Source: Nitrospira sp.
GTDB lineage: Bacteria; Nitrospirota; Nitrospiria; Nitrospirales; Nitrospiraceae
Length of the DNA: 64,000 nucleotides
Direction of reading: 5' to 3'
Assembly (NCBI GenBank): GCA_020853775.1
Contig: JADYYH010000010.1
Coordinates: forward strand, 38,981 to 102,980
The first letter of the stretch is position 1, and the number at the start of each line of letters is the position of its first letter. Below the pieces are notes generated by a model. The model was not told the DNA's origin and searched no databases. It saw nothing but the letters and a program-made list of their open reading frames with translations. The translations under genes and the position numbers were made by a program. Shown piece after piece: positions 20,221 through 30,741 of the stretch.

Positions 20221-20865
20221 CTAGGTTTGGCTGGTTAAGCCCTGCGCCAAGGCATACTTCACGAGTTCGACGGTGGTGTGCAGGTTGAGCTGTTCCATGA
20301 TTTGCCCCTTGTGAAACTCAACCGTGCGAGGAGAAATCTTGAGGGTGCCGGCAATGTCCTTCACCGTATGGCCTTCGGCCAGGAGCTGCAACACTTCGCG
20401 TTGACGGGTGGTGAGTTCCGGGCCGGATGGGGCGCCGCCATCCACCCCGCGCAGCATGCTCTCCACGACCTCCTTCGTGACGAGCGGTGTCACATAGAAA
20501 TTGCCGCCACGGACGGCCCGGATCGCCTGGGCCAATTCCTCGCCCACACAACGCTTGAGCAGATAGGCGGAGGCGCCGGCCTCGAAGGCTGCGCGCACAT
20601 AGGCCGGATCGGCATGCATGGTGATAAACACCACTTTGACCTGAGGAAACTTGACCTTCATGACCCGGGCGGCATCGATACCGTTCAGCACCGGCATAGA
20701 GATGTCCAAAATGACGATATCCGGCTTCAGCTGCGGCACCGCCTCCAGCAGCGCCCGCCCATCGCCTACGGTGCCGACCAGTTCGCACTGATCATCCAAC
20801 AACCGTCGAAATCCCTCCAGGACGAGGGTATGGTCGTCTGCCAACAACACGCGCGGAAGCGTCAT
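20221..20865 (-). CDS. NarL/FixJ-family response regulator (LuxR HTH)
   Basis: VLLADDHTLVLEGFRRLL...VILDISMP; C-terminal LTTRQREVLQLLAEGHTVKDIAGTLKISPRTVEFHK. Confidence 0.92.
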   Translation of the reverse strand: MTLPRVLLADDHTLVLEGFRRLLDDQCELVGTVGDGRALLEAVPQLKPDIVILDISMPVLNGIDAARVMKVKFPQVKVVFITMHADPAYVRAAFEAGASAYLLKRCVGEELAQAIRAVRGGNFYVTPLVTKEVVESMLRGVDGGAPSGPELTTRQREVLQLLAEGHTVKDIAGTLKISPRTVEFHKGQIMEQLNLHTTVELVKYALAQGLTSQT

Positions 20866-22004
20866 ATCGCCACCCGGACAAGCGGTACGTACATAGATAC
20901 GGTTGTTCCTTTGCCCGGGCTGGACTCCACTTCGCACGTGCCCTGCACAGACAGGAGGCGTTCGCGCATATTCAACAGCCCCAACCCGCCCTCACATCGA
21001 TCCACCGTCAGTTGATCGAACCCCTTGCCGTCATCACGTACCACCACGACCACCCCCTCTTCTTCAACCGTGACCTCCACTTCGACTCTGGTTGCTTTCG
21101 CATGACGGGCGATATTGGACAGGCTCTCTTGAACGACGCGATACAGCGCCGTCGAGGCAGTTTTGTCGAGCGGCTGGTCAAGGGGTTGATGGACGAACAA
21201 GGCTTTGACGCCCGTTCGAGCGGAGAAGTCATCCAAGAGGCGCTGCAAGGCCGCCTTCAGCCCCAGGTCATCGAGAATGGAGGGATGAAAGCGATAGGCC
21301 ATGTACCGTACGTCGTCGGAGAGCGCCTCCAACCCCTTCAACACATTGTGCACACCGTCTTGAGCCGTCGCAGGCGAGCTCCCGATCTGCCGGTCCACGC
21401 TCTGAAGCTCCAACATGAGCAACGCCAGTCGTTGATTGACATCATCGTGCAGATCCTGGGCGATCCGCCGGCGTTCCTCTTCCTGGGCCGTGAGAATCCG
21501 CCCGGTCAGTGTATGCAACTGTTCTTCACTGCGCTCCAACGCCAGGCGGCTGGCGGCCAAATCTGCCGTCCGCGCTTCCACCCCCCGCTCCAGCCGCTCA
21601 TTCACTTCTTCGAGAAGCCGTTCCGTACGGCGACGCTGATAGATAAACACCACAGGCGCCCATAAGCCGAAGAGACTGAACAGGTGATTGCCCCATTCAA
21701 ACCACGGGGGAAGATTGGGAACTCGCGGGCTGAACGGAGCCGCAATGATCGTGAGCAATGAGCAAGCCGTGGCGGTGGCAATCGGCAACCATCGGTATTG
21801 ACTGGCCGACGACAGGAGCACGACCGCGCTGTAGAGCACCGCGTTCGCCACGCCCAGCGGCAATTGCAGATCCAGCACAAAAAAGAGACAGGCCAGCAGG
21901 CCGGCAAGTCCGACCAGAATCCGCTGCCGCCGCTGCGCCTGGGCATCGGTCGGTCGGCCGATCATCTCACCCGTCTCGTCCTGACGTAGGTTGAAAGACG
22001 CCAT
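20862..22004 (-). CDS. Sensor histidine kinase, HisKA_3 (NarX-like) type
   Basis: TM N-terminus; EEERRRIAQDLHDDVNQRLALLMLELQ; ATPase DDGKGFD...GGLGLLNMRERL; ATGA overlap with the RR. Confidence 0.92.
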   Translation of the reverse strand: MASFNLRQDETGEMIGRPTDAQAQRRQRILVGLAGLLACLFFVLDLQLPLGVANAVLYSAVVLLSSASQYRWLPIATATACSLLTIIAAPFSPRVPNLPPWFEWGNHLFSLFGLWAPVVFIYQRRRTERLLEEVNERLERGVEARTADLAASRLALERSEEQLHTLTGRILTAQEEERRRIAQDLHDDVNQRLALLMLELQSVDRQIGSSPATAQDGVHNVLKGLEALSDDVRYMAYRFHPSILDDLGLKAALQRLLDDFSARTGVKALFVHQPLDQPLDKTASTALYRVVQESLSNIARHAKATRVEVEVTVEEEGVVVVVRDDGKGFDQLTVDRCEGGLGLLNMRERLLSVQGTCEVESSPGKGTTVSMYVPLVRVAI

Positions 22005-22105
22005 CGAGGCCGGATTTTAGCACGCGCCTCTGTCCGGAGACTAGAACCAGAATGGGCTCAAACCGGCAGCAGCAAACGACCCAGCGGTTCGGGTATGATG
22101 GCCGG

Positions 22106-22924
22106 ATGTCCGCCCTCCGCCCCATTGTCATCCTCGGAACCGGCTATACCGGCCGCTGGATTCAGAAGCTGGCCCGGGAACAGTCGCTGCCCATTCTGGC
22201 CAGCAGCCGCCAGCCGCAGCACCACCTCCGCGACGTGGCCCAGACCGCCCGTCTCCAGTTCGATCTGGATCAGCCGTCCACGTGGGCTGCGTTGCCGCTG
22301 GACGCCGACCTGATCTGGACGTTCCCGGCGGTTCCTCTTGAGCAAGTCCAGGCCTTCGCCGCATATTCCTGTAGCCATTCCCGCCGATTGGTCGTGTTAG
22401 GCAGTACGTCGGCCTACGATCGAGGCGAAGAGCCTCTGATAGACCTGCCCCGGTGGATCGACGAGACCAGCCCCGTCAATGTCGATCTTCCGCGCGTTCA
22501 GGGGGAGGAATACCTCCGTACCCAGCACGATGGCATCATCCTGCGCGTGGCCGGGATTTACGGGCCGAATCGCAATCCGGCGGAGTGGATTCGTCAAGGA
22601 CGTGTCGGCCCGACGAATAAGTTCGTGAACTTGATTCATGTCGAAGATCTGGCCGCGCTCTGCCTTCTGGCCCTGCGGACTGGACGCGCGGGGGACATTT
22701 ACAACATCAGTGACGGGCATCCGCGCCGATGGGCCGACATTTGCGCGGAAGTCTCGAGCAGATGGGGCGTTGTGAGCCCGCGGGAGGCATCCTCCAGCCA
22801 ACCGGGCAAGCGGATCTGCAACCGCAAAGCGCTCGAAACACTCCACTACACACTCCGGCACCCGGACCTCTATCACACGCTGGCCGCATTGCAACGGGAA
22901 GCAGGCGAACGGATCTCGCCCTAG
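22106..22924 (+). CDS. NAD(P)-dependent epimerase/SDR-family protein (YeeZ-like)
   Basis: IVILGTGYTGRWIQ, LGSTSAYDRG, RVAGIYGPNRNP, FVNLIHVEDLA, YNISDGHP. Confidence 0.8.
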   Translation: MSALRPIVILGTGYTGRWIQKLAREQSLPILASSRQPQHHLRDVAQTARLQFDLDQPSTWAALPLDADLIWTFPAVPLEQVQAFAAYSCSHSRRLVVLGSTSAYDRGEEPLIDLPRWIDETSPVNVDLPRVQGEEYLRTQHDGIILRVAGIYGPNRNPAEWIRQGRVGPTNKFVNLIHVEDLAALCLLALRTGRAGDIYNISDGHPRRWADICAEVSSRWGVVSPREASSSQPGKRICNRKALETLHYTLRHPDLYHTLAALQREAGERISP

Positions 22925-22932
22925 CGAAGGCC

Positions 22933-24324
22933 TCACTCTGTGGCCAGACGAGTCGGGCTCCCGGCAAGCAGTTGATGGATGGCCTCCCCGGCCACGCGCT
23001 GCCCCTCCCCCGTCCAATGCGTGTCATCGGGAAGATAGGTCAATACGCCCTGTGCGGCGGCTTCGCGAAGCGGCGGAGTCAGATCGAGAAATTCGATCTC
23101 CGGCGCGAGTTGCTTCAGGATCGCCGCCACCTCTTCGGGCAGCTCGTTCAGCGGCCATTCCCTCATTTCCACTGTGAGGGGCTCGAAGTTTTCCAACCCC
23201 TGATGCACCCGATGTTTCACCGGGGCAAACGCCACCACGAAGCGAATGCCTTGTTGGCGACTCGTCTGATAGGCCTCGGCTAAAATTGATCGCAGCCGCT
23301 CCAGGCGCAGTCTGTCCGTGGCCTTCAATGCCCCGAGCTTCTCCCCGAAGTACAACAAGGTTTCCTTTCCCTCCATGTCCTGAAACCGTCCACGCAGACG
23401 CAAATAATCGGAGTGTGGCACACATCCTTGCGCGGCTTTGCGTGAGACGAGCAGAAGATTTCTCGTCAACGAGCGCATCCAATAGTCATCGTGCGCGGCC
23501 CTCATATCGGGTACGACACTCACCTCCTGATCTTCCGGGTCCAATTGATAGAGATCGTTTCCCTCAAAAAATACCCACACAATCGTCTTCGGCTGCAGGG
23601 CCAGCGCATATCGCTTCAACACAACGAGTTCCTGCTCCGGCCCATAGCCGCTGATGCCTAAATTCGCGACGGACGTGCGTAACCGATGGCTTAATTGCGT
23701 GGTCAGGAGAGTGGCGCCGGGCAGCATGGGCGATTCGACATAGGAATCACCGATGACTACGACGTCCGCCCGGTCCATATCCGTATCGTTTCGAAATCCC
23801 CGATGGTCATACCGGAGGTCAAAGCGTTCCGGAGTATTCGCCGGGAGGCAGAGCGCTTCACCGATATTCCCCCGCATATAGAACCCTTGCTCGCGGTAAT
23901 GCGCCTCACGCCGGTATCCGAGTTCCGGATCACGGACATACCCGGACCGATCGAACCATTCACGCCCATGGGTACCGAACAAGGTTTGGTAATTGAGGAG
24001 TCCCACCACGCCCAACAATTCGGCCGTCCCCAGCACCATGATCCCGCACAGGGTCATCAGGACGAACCGACCCTGAATCTCCTTGCGCGGCAGATCGGAG
24101 AGAAGGGCGTACAGGCCCCAACACAACAGATAGCCGGCAATGAGGTTGTCCACTAGATGTCTCGTGCTGGTGACCCCCGTCAGCCATGACACCACGCATG
24201 CCCCAAGAAATATCACCAACGTCAACCATGCCGCCTTATGTTCCACCACGCACGGTCCTCCCTGCTCACAACGGCTGCAGCAACGGCCGGCTTCAGCGCA
24301 GGCCACAGCGCGCGACGAATCCAC
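22933..24324 (-). CDS. Membrane-anchored SGNH/GDSL-type hydrolase-like protein
   Basis: N-terminal TM segments; VVVIGDSYVESPML; VFFEGNDLYQL; C-terminal LPDDTHWTGEGQRVAGEAI. N-terminal start uncertain. Confidence 0.75.
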   Translation of the reverse strand: MDSSRAVACAEAGRCCSRCEQGGPCVVEHKAAWLTLVIFLGACVVSWLTGVTSTRHLVDNLIAGYLLCWGLYALLSDLPRKEIQGRFVLMTLCGIMVLGTAELLGVVGLLNYQTLFGTHGREWFDRSGYVRDPELGYRREAHYREQGFYMRGNIGEALCLPANTPERFDLRYDHRGFRNDTDMDRADVVVIGDSYVESPMLPGATLLTTQLSHRLRTSVANLGISGYGPEQELVVLKRYALALQPKTIVWVFFEGNDLYQLDPEDQEVSVVPDMRAAHDDYWMRSLTRNLLLVSRKAAQGCVPHSDYLRLRGRFQDMEGKETLLYFGEKLGALKATDRLRLERLRSILAEAYQTSRQQGIRFVVAFAPVKHRVHQGLENFEPLTVEMREWPLNELPEEVAAILKQLAPEIEFLDLTPPLREAAAQGVLTYLPDDTHWTGEGQRVAGEAIHQLLAGSPTRLATE

Positions 24325-24577
24325 GCTTCACATCCTGAACGGGTGTCCAGTAATACTAAACAGGTTTTAGCCTGATCCGGAAGGTCTGAGAAGCTGGGGA
24401 TATCCCTAGCGGGCGGCGGCCAGAAAAAGATGACGGCCAGCCACAGCCCGGAGGACAACAGATCGCAGAAGGACAGAAACGTCACGCATTCTTGAGACTC
24501 ACCACAAAAACGTGTTACACAGGTAAAAAGGCGGATTTGCGCGTTCCACTTTAGGCAGGCGTTGGCACGAGCCCCTG

Positions 24578-25189
24578 ATGACCGACATCGCAAAGAAAAA
24601 GAAGCCGGCCAGACGTCCCCTATCCTCCCCGACCAAAGCCGAAGTGCACGTGGGCGACATTGTCCGGCGGCTCCGCAAATCTCTTCACCTTTCAGTACGA
24701 ACACTCGCCGACAAGTGCGGCTTCTCGCCCAGCTTCATCTCTCAGGTCGAACTACGCCAGGCCTCGCCGTCTATTGCCTCCACGGAAAAGATTGCGTCCG
24801 CGTTAGGCGTCACCCTGGGAGAATTTTTTCGCGCCATCGACCCTACGCCTCCTGCCATCATCCGGTCGGATGCCAGACCGGTCGTGCAAAGCGAATGGTC
24901 TCGCGCAAAAATCGAAGCGCTCGGGCCGTTCAACAAGGACAGTCAGTTTGAGCCCATGGTCATTACAATCCAGCCGGGCGGAGCCAGCGGGCACAAACCC
25001 TACGTACGCCAGGCTGAACAGTTAGCGGTGGTACTGCTGGGGACGCTCGAATTGACCTTGGAAGAGGAAGTGCACCATCTCAAGCGGGGGGATGCCGCCG
25101 GGATTCCCGCAGGCAATCGGCATTGCTGGCGAAACATCAGCAAGCGGCCGGCACAAATGCTGATCGTGACCGCACACCGGCGACTGTAA
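24578..25189 (+). CDS. XRE-family transcriptional regulator with cupin sensor domain
   Basis: HTH LRKSLHLSVRTLADKCGFSPSFISQVELRQASPSIASTEKIASALGVTLGEFF plus C-terminal cupin. Confidence 0.9.
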   Translation: MTDIAKKKKPARRPLSSPTKAEVHVGDIVRRLRKSLHLSVRTLADKCGFSPSFISQVELRQASPSIASTEKIASALGVTLGEFFRAIDPTPPAIIRSDARPVVQSEWSRAKIEALGPFNKDSQFEPMVITIQPGGASGHKPYVRQAEQLAVVLLGTLELTLEEEVHHLKRGDAAGIPAGNRHCWRNISKRPAQMLIVTAHRRL

Positions 25190-25276
25190 TCGCCGCGCCT
25201 TCCTCCCATCACCTGCAGGTTCTCGCCCATCCAAACGGCAGGCGAACATCAAGAGCCTCCGTCTCGATCTCATGTC

Positions 25277-26878
25277 TCAGGGCCGCAGGAGCGCCATCAC
25301 ACTGAGACAGACCAGCAGATTATTCACGGCATGCCCGATCATTCCCGGCCACAAGCTGCCGGTGCGCTCATAGGCCCAGGCCCATAACACGCCGCTCCAA
25401 AAGACACTCAAAAATCCGATCACTCCGTAGCCGTGAGCAATCGCAAACAACGCCGCGCTCAACATCGCTGCGGTTCCCCATTGAAAACGCCGCCGGAATA
25501 CGCCGAACAACAGTCCACGGAAAGCCAACTCTTCAAAGACCGGCGCAAAGACCACATATTCCATCAAGCTGACGATCAGGGTCGGAGGCGTGCCCCATAC
25601 GAGATCGGCGTCGAACCATTCGGTCCAGTGACTGATCAAATTGAGCGGTTCGGCAATGCGTCCCAACACCCACTCCCCTACGAGTCCGGCCGCGACGACC
25701 GCCAGCACCGCTAAGCTCAGTTGTCCCACATGACGCGGCTCAAGGCTCAATCCCAATCCTCGCCAAAACGTCTGCCGCTGGGGACGCAGCAAGTGATAAT
25801 AGGCCAGCGCCAGCAACGGCAGGTTCGACAACGGCACCGCGACGACCCGCAATGAGGGCAGGTCGCCGGCGGCAAAGAGGAACGCCACCGTCAACAATGC
25901 GCCAACGGCGCCCCCTCGGAGCAACACCCCGGCCCCCAGACGTCCGGCCCACAAGGGCGGCAACTCGGCGGATCCCACTCGAAACATGGCCGCGCCTTTG
26001 CCTCGCCGCAGCCACGCAATCAAGATGACCCCTCCCACAACCATAAGGCTCAACTCAAGCAGGGCGAATGCCCGTGAGCGCCGAACCAATGCGTCGATGC
26101 GTTGCTGATCGGCTGTCTCAATCGTGACCAGCAGCGGACGATCTCCCGCCCGTTCGGCGATACGAGCCGCCAGCCGGCTGTAGAACCAGCCCGAGACTGG
26201 TTGCTCCGCCAGGGACGCTTGCAGATCGAACCCGACACCGGGAGCCACATGCGTCTCGACGTAGCCGGCCTGCAGCAATCGGGCGAACAAGGGATAGGGT
26301 GCGGCTTGACGTGCCCATCGCGAAATCCATTGTCGCACCTCCGGAAGATGTCCCGCCTCACCTTCCAAGATGGCCATGTGGAAATCGACGAACGGATCGG
26401 ACGATTCTTCGGCCAGTTCGCGATACCATTCGATGGCCTGCTCCCGATCGTTCGCATCGCTTCCCATCGTGAGGTCATAGAGCAGCTGTTCCCGCACCGG
26501 CAGCATCTTCACACCGTCCGCTTGATCCATCAGTCGACCGACCATGTGACTAAGCGCGCGCCCGGGATCCGCGACTCGCTCCACCCTCGGGATATCGAAC
26601 GATAACCAGGCCACGACGGCAATCGAAGCCGACAGAACCACGGCGGACAAGAACGTGACCGCGCGTGAAAAGCCCGGATTGTACGCATGTGGCGGAGGCG
26701 GCGCCCCGACACAGGGCGCGGGAGAGTGAGATGAAGGCGAGACCGGACCGGTCGATGCGTCAGCGTCCACGAGACCTCCAAAGGGTACAGCGCGCCGGAG
26801 TATACCACCGGCTTCAGGACGGTGGAACCGGAGCGCATCCCGCAGGACCCGGCCGGGTGGATCTTGCGACAATCCCAT
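25277..26878 (-). CDS. CPBP-family intramembrane metalloprotease
   Basis: C-terminal EELAFRGLLFGVFRRRF...AIAHGYG...AVNNLLV; extended N-terminal region. Start uncertain. Confidence 0.85.
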   Translation of the reverse strand: MGLSQDPPGRVLRDALRFHRPEAGGILRRAVPFGGLVDADASTGPVSPSSHSPAPCVGAPPPPHAYNPGFSRAVTFLSAVVLSASIAVVAWLSFDIPRVERVADPGRALSHMVGRLMDQADGVKMLPVREQLLYDLTMGSDANDREQAIEWYRELAEESSDPFVDFHMAILEGEAGHLPEVRQWISRWARQAAPYPLFARLLQAGYVETHVAPGVGFDLQASLAEQPVSGWFYSRLAARIAERAGDRPLLVTIETADQQRIDALVRRSRAFALLELSLMVVGGVILIAWLRRGKGAAMFRVGSAELPPLWAGRLGAGVLLRGGAVGALLTVAFLFAAGDLPSLRVVAVPLSNLPLLALAYYHLLRPQRQTFWRGLGLSLEPRHVGQLSLAVLAVVAAGLVGEWVLGRIAEPLNLISHWTEWFDADLVWGTPPTLIVSLMEYVVFAPVFEELAFRGLLFGVFRRRFQWGTAAMLSAALFAIAHGYGVIGFLSVFWSGVLWAWAYERTGSLWPGMIGHAVNNLLVCLSVMALLRP

Positions 26879-26984
26879 GGCTGAATCCCCTTCGGTTTCG
26901 CTATACTACGTCACTCGTTGCGCCAAACATGTTTCCATAGACGATGCGACCTTGCCTGGCGAGCGGACACGATCAATTTCAACC

Positions 26985-28202
26985 ATGAGCCTTTCCTCTC
27001 ACGATCACGAATTTGTCCCTCCGTACCGGTTACTGATGGGCCCCGGCCCGAGCATGGTGCATGCGCGCGTGTTGCATGCCCTGTCGCAGCCACTTGTCGG
27101 CCATCTGGACCCACTCTTCCTCAGCCTGATGAACAGGATCCAAACGTCGCTGCGCACGCTTTTCCGGACGGAAAACGAGTTCACCATCGCCCTCCCCGGC
27201 ACGGGATCGGCAGGTATGGAAGCCGTGATCGCCAATCTCATCGAGCCCGGTGACCGCGTGATCGTCGGCGTCAACGGTGTCTTCGGTTCACGACTGGCCA
27301 CGATGATCGAACGAAGCGGCGGTATCCCGCTACGTATCGAGGCGCCCTGGGGAGAGATCATTCCTGTGGAGGCGGTGCACGACGCATTGTCCCGAAGCGG
27401 CCCGGTCAAGGCGGTGGTGCTGGTGCATGCGGAAACGTCGACCGGCGCCCGGCAGCCCCTCGAAGAAGTCGGCGCCCTCTGCCGCGCACACGGCGCCTTA
27501 CTCATCATCGATGCCGTCACCTCGCTCGGAGGCATCCCCGTCGAGGTCGACGCATGGGGCATTGATGCCTGCTACAGCGGCACGCAAAAATGCTTGAGCT
27601 GTCCGCCCGGCCTGGCCCCGTTGACGATGAGCCCGCGCGCCATGGAGGCCGTTCGACAGCGACGCACTCCCTGTCACAGCTGGTATCTTGACCTCTCACT
27701 GATTGCCGAATATTGGAATGACCGCAGCCGCGCCTATCACCACACGGCTCCCATCTCCATGCTCTACGCACTCTACGAAGCCCTGCGGCTGGTACACGAG
27801 GAAGGACTGCCGGCGCGGTTCATCCGCCATCAACTCCACAGCGACGCCTTACTCGCCGGCCTTGAGCCCCTGGGCCTCCGGCCGCTCCCTCCGACGGCGC
27901 GTCGACTCCCCATGCTCAACTGTGTCACCCTGCCCGAGGGAGTTGACGATATGCTGGTGCGGTCGCAGTTGTTGCGGGATCACGGAATTGAAATCGGGGG
28001 CGGCCTGGGGCCGCTGCGCGGACGGGTCTGGCGGATCGGGCTGATGGGCGAGTCCTGCCAGCAGGCTCACGTGCTGACATTGCTCAACGCCTTGGAAGAC
28101 ATCTTCGCCCAGCACGACTGGCTGGATCATCCCGGTCGCGCGGTACAGGCGGCAGTCGAAACCTATACCCAATCACAGTTGTCGGCGAGGAGGGGTGCAT
28201 GA
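26985..28202 (+). CDS. PLP-dependent aminotransferase (alanine-glyoxylate/serine-pyruvate type)
   Basis: LLMGPGPSMVHARVL, GTGSAGMEAVIANL, VVLVHAETSTGARQPLEEVG, LLIIDAVTSLGGIPVEVDAWGIDACYSGTQKCLSCPPG (PLP lysine). Confidence 0.88.
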   Translation: MSLSSHDHEFVPPYRLLMGPGPSMVHARVLHALSQPLVGHLDPLFLSLMNRIQTSLRTLFRTENEFTIALPGTGSAGMEAVIANLIEPGDRVIVGVNGVFGSRLATMIERSGGIPLRIEAPWGEIIPVEAVHDALSRSGPVKAVVLVHAETSTGARQPLEEVGALCRAHGALLIIDAVTSLGGIPVEVDAWGIDACYSGTQKCLSCPPGLAPLTMSPRAMEAVRQRRTPCHSWYLDLSLIAEYWNDRSRAYHHTAPISMLYALYEALRLVHEEGLPARFIRHQLHSDALLAGLEPLGLRPLPPTARRLPMLNCVTLPEGVDDMLVRSQLLRDHGIEIGGGLGPLRGRVWRIGLMGESCQQAHVLTLLNALEDIFAQHDWLDHPGRAVQAAVETYTQSQLSARRGA

Positions 28203-28801
28203 GTCGAAACGGGTTCTGGATCGTCATGGCAGGAGTCGCCGGCTTCGTGGCGGCGATCACCTATTGGGTCATCGCCCTCGCCGTGGCAGAGTCACGCAAG
28301 GCCGACATGGTCGCGCCCGAACGGGTCACCAGTTTCATCCATGCCGTGATCGATGCCAATCGCGCCAACTACACGCAGAACGTCGTCGACAAGTTGCACA
28401 CTCAAGGCGTGGTTGAGGCCCTCGAACATTGGAAAGAAGAAAAGGGACTTCCCCTGCCCGCCCAATTCCTACTCGAATCCGGCCGTCTGGTGGCGCAGAA
28501 AGACATGAAACTGAGTTTCCGGCTCGCTAGCCTCACCCCGATCTATGTGTGGAACGGACCGAACAGCGAATTTGAACGGCGGGGCCTGGAAGTCGTCATG
28601 AAGGCGCCGGAGAAACCCTTTACCGGATTTTATCAGCAGGGAGGGGTCCGCTACTTCCAAGGCATCTATGCCGACCGGGCGGTGTCGGAAAGCTGCGTGT
28701 CCTGCCACAACGGACATGTGAACAGCCCGCGACGAGACTATAAACTCAACGACATTATGGGCGGAGTGATCGTCACCATCCCGATCAGCGAGGCATCATG
28801 A
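28199..28801 (+). CDS. DUF3365 (Tll0287-like) c-type haem protein, membrane anchored
   Basis: N-terminal TM, ERVTSFIHAVIDANRANYTQ, SESCVSCHNGHVNSPRRDYKLNDIMGGVIVTIPI; one CxxCH. Confidence 0.8.
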   Translation: MSRNGFWIVMAGVAGFVAAITYWVIALAVAESRKADMVAPERVTSFIHAVIDANRANYTQNVVDKLHTQGVVEALEHWKEEKGLPLPAQFLLESGRLVAQKDMKLSFRLASLTPIYVWNGPNSEFERRGLEVVMKAPEKPFTGFYQQGGVRYFQGIYADRAVSESCVSCHNGHVNSPRRDYKLNDIMGGVIVTIPISEAS

Positions 28802-30006
28802 CACTTGCCATCCGCCAGATTCGCATCCTCGACGGCCAAGGCCGCAAGATTGAACGAGGGACCCTTATCATCGAGGGCGAACGCATTGTCGCCGTTGGAC
28901 CGGATCAGACGATCCGTCTTCCTCGCGGCGCGCGACGCCTCGACGGCCGAGGCCTGACGGTTCTTCCGGGTCTCATCGATTGCCATGTCCACTTTTGCCT
29001 CGGCGCAGAAGCCGATGTGGTGGCGGCCGTGGAGCAGGAATCCTCGGCTGTGACGTTGCTCAAGGCCGCTGAATTGGCACGCCGCACCGTGCAGGCCGGA
29101 TTCACGACCGTCAGAGATGTCGGGTTCCGCGACCACGCCGTGTTTGCCCTGAAGCAAGCTATCGAGTCGGGATTGACACCGGGGCCACGCATTCTGGCCG
29201 CCGGTCTTGCCATCTGCATGCCGGGAGGGCATGCCCGCTTCATCGGGCGTGAAGCACAAGGAATCGAAGCCGTGCGGGCCGCCGTGCAGGATCAACTCAC
29301 GGCCGGAGCCGAGGTCATCAAGGTGATCGCGTCAGGCGGGGTCCTCACTCCGGGAACGTCCCCCGACGAAGCCCAAATGACTGTGGAAGAACTCAAAGCC
29401 GCCGTTGAGGTCGCCGCCGCCCATGGCCGCCACGTCGCCGCCCATGCCCATGGCGCGACCGGAATGAAGAACGCCCTGCGCGCCGGAGTCCATTCGATCG
29501 AACATGCCACCCTCATGGATGACGAAGCCGCCGGCCTGATGAGCCAGCGTGGCGTCTACATGGTGCCGACACTCTCTGCCCTCGCTACCACAGCCGCCTG
29601 TCCGACCGGCTGCGGCATCCCCGACAGCGCCCGCTCAAAAGCGAAACGCATGGTCAGGCAACACGAGAAGAGCTTCCGCGCCGCCGTTCGGCGTGGCATC
29701 CCGATCGCCCTCGGGACCGATGCCGGCACACCCTTTAATTATCACGGCCACAATGCGCAGGAATTGGAGCGGATGGTCACCTTGGGCATGGCACCCATGG
29801 ATGCGATCCTGACCAGCACCTCCGCCGCCGCGCGGTTGCTGCGCCTCTCGGCAGAAATCGGCACCATTGAAGCCGGCAAACAGGCGGACCTGTTGGTCGT
29901 GGACGGCAACCCGCTCAGAAATATCGGCCTGTTGTTGAAGCAAGAACGGATCGCAGGAGTCATGCAGCGCGGACGATTTGTGTCGGGACCGCTCTCACAG
30001 ACGTGA
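28798..30006 (+). CDS. Metal-dependent amidohydrolase (imidazolonepropionase/prolidase-like)
   Basis: LPGLIDCHVHF, VIKVIASGGV, HVAAHAHGATGMKNALRAGVHSIEHATLMD, IALGTDAGTPF. Confidence 0.9.
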   Translation: MTLAIRQIRILDGQGRKIERGTLIIEGERIVAVGPDQTIRLPRGARRLDGRGLTVLPGLIDCHVHFCLGAEADVVAAVEQESSAVTLLKAAELARRTVQAGFTTVRDVGFRDHAVFALKQAIESGLTPGPRILAAGLAICMPGGHARFIGREAQGIEAVRAAVQDQLTAGAEVIKVIASGGVLTPGTSPDEAQMTVEELKAAVEVAAAHGRHVAAHAHGATGMKNALRAGVHSIEHATLMDDEAAGLMSQRGVYMVPTLSALATTAACPTGCGIPDSARSKAKRMVRQHEKSFRAAVRRGIPIALGTDAGTPFNYHGHNAQELERMVTLGMAPMDAILTSTSAAARLLRLSAEIGTIEAGKQADLLVVDGNPLRNIGLLLKQERIAGVMQRGRFVSGPLSQT

Positions 30007-30102
30007 GGCGAGAAAAGTCGAACGCGAAACGTAATACGGATGACTTAGGGCGTTATCACGGCTCATTTCATTCGCTTCGCGTGATGGTGCACCACTCAAA
30101 AT

Positions 30103-30741
30103 TCATCGACGTTCGTACAGAAGCTCCAGTGCCGTGGCAAACCCGTTGATTCGACCCTTCCGGAACATGTCGTCCAGGCGGCCTCGCAACGCGCGAATTC
30201 CCCCGTCATCGCCGCGGGCGACCACGGCCTGGGACACCATCATCTGCACGGCCACTTCGAGCAGGCGATGTTTGCGTTGTTCCATTTCCGGCGTGACGAA
30301 TTCGTCCAGCACCTCCGCTCCCCGCGCCTCAACGATCGGTTCCTTGAACGTATCATACCCCTGCTGCGCAACCGTGCGTTCGCGAATGATGGCCAATTCG
30401 GACTTGATCCGCGGCACCATTTTCATCATCACGGCGAACACTTCCTTTCGTCCCTCGTCGAACAGCTTCTTCTCCATTTCCTCGAGAATCAGCGCCGGAT
30501 CGACGGTCTCAGGCCGCAGTTCCTCGCCCCAGTGCAGGCGATCGTAGGTGCGCCGGCTCTCGGGATCCCCGAGGACTTCATAGGCCGAGTTGATCTCACG
30601 GATCTTCTCTTCCGCCTTGCTGTTATTCGGATTGCGATCGGGATGATGCTCGAAGACGAGCTTGCGGTAGGCTTTCTTGATCTCGTCATCGGAAATGTCC
30701 CGCGACACTCCGAGAACGCGATAATAATCGATACGCGGCAT
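30103..30741 (-). CDS. DnaJ-domain protein
   Basis: [54 protein letters not shown]-domain with HPD; uncharacterised C-terminus. Confidence 0.9.
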   Translation of the reverse strand: MPRIDYYRVLGVSRDISDDEIKKAYRKLVFEHHPDRNPNNSKAEEKIREINSAYEVLGDPESRRTYDRLHWGEELRPETVDPALILEEMEKKLFDEGRKEVFAVMMKMVPRIKSELAIIRERTVAQQGYDTFKEPIVEARGAEVLDEFVTPEMEQRKHRLLEVAVQMMVSQAVVARGDDGGIRALRGRLDDMFRKGRINGFATALELLYERR

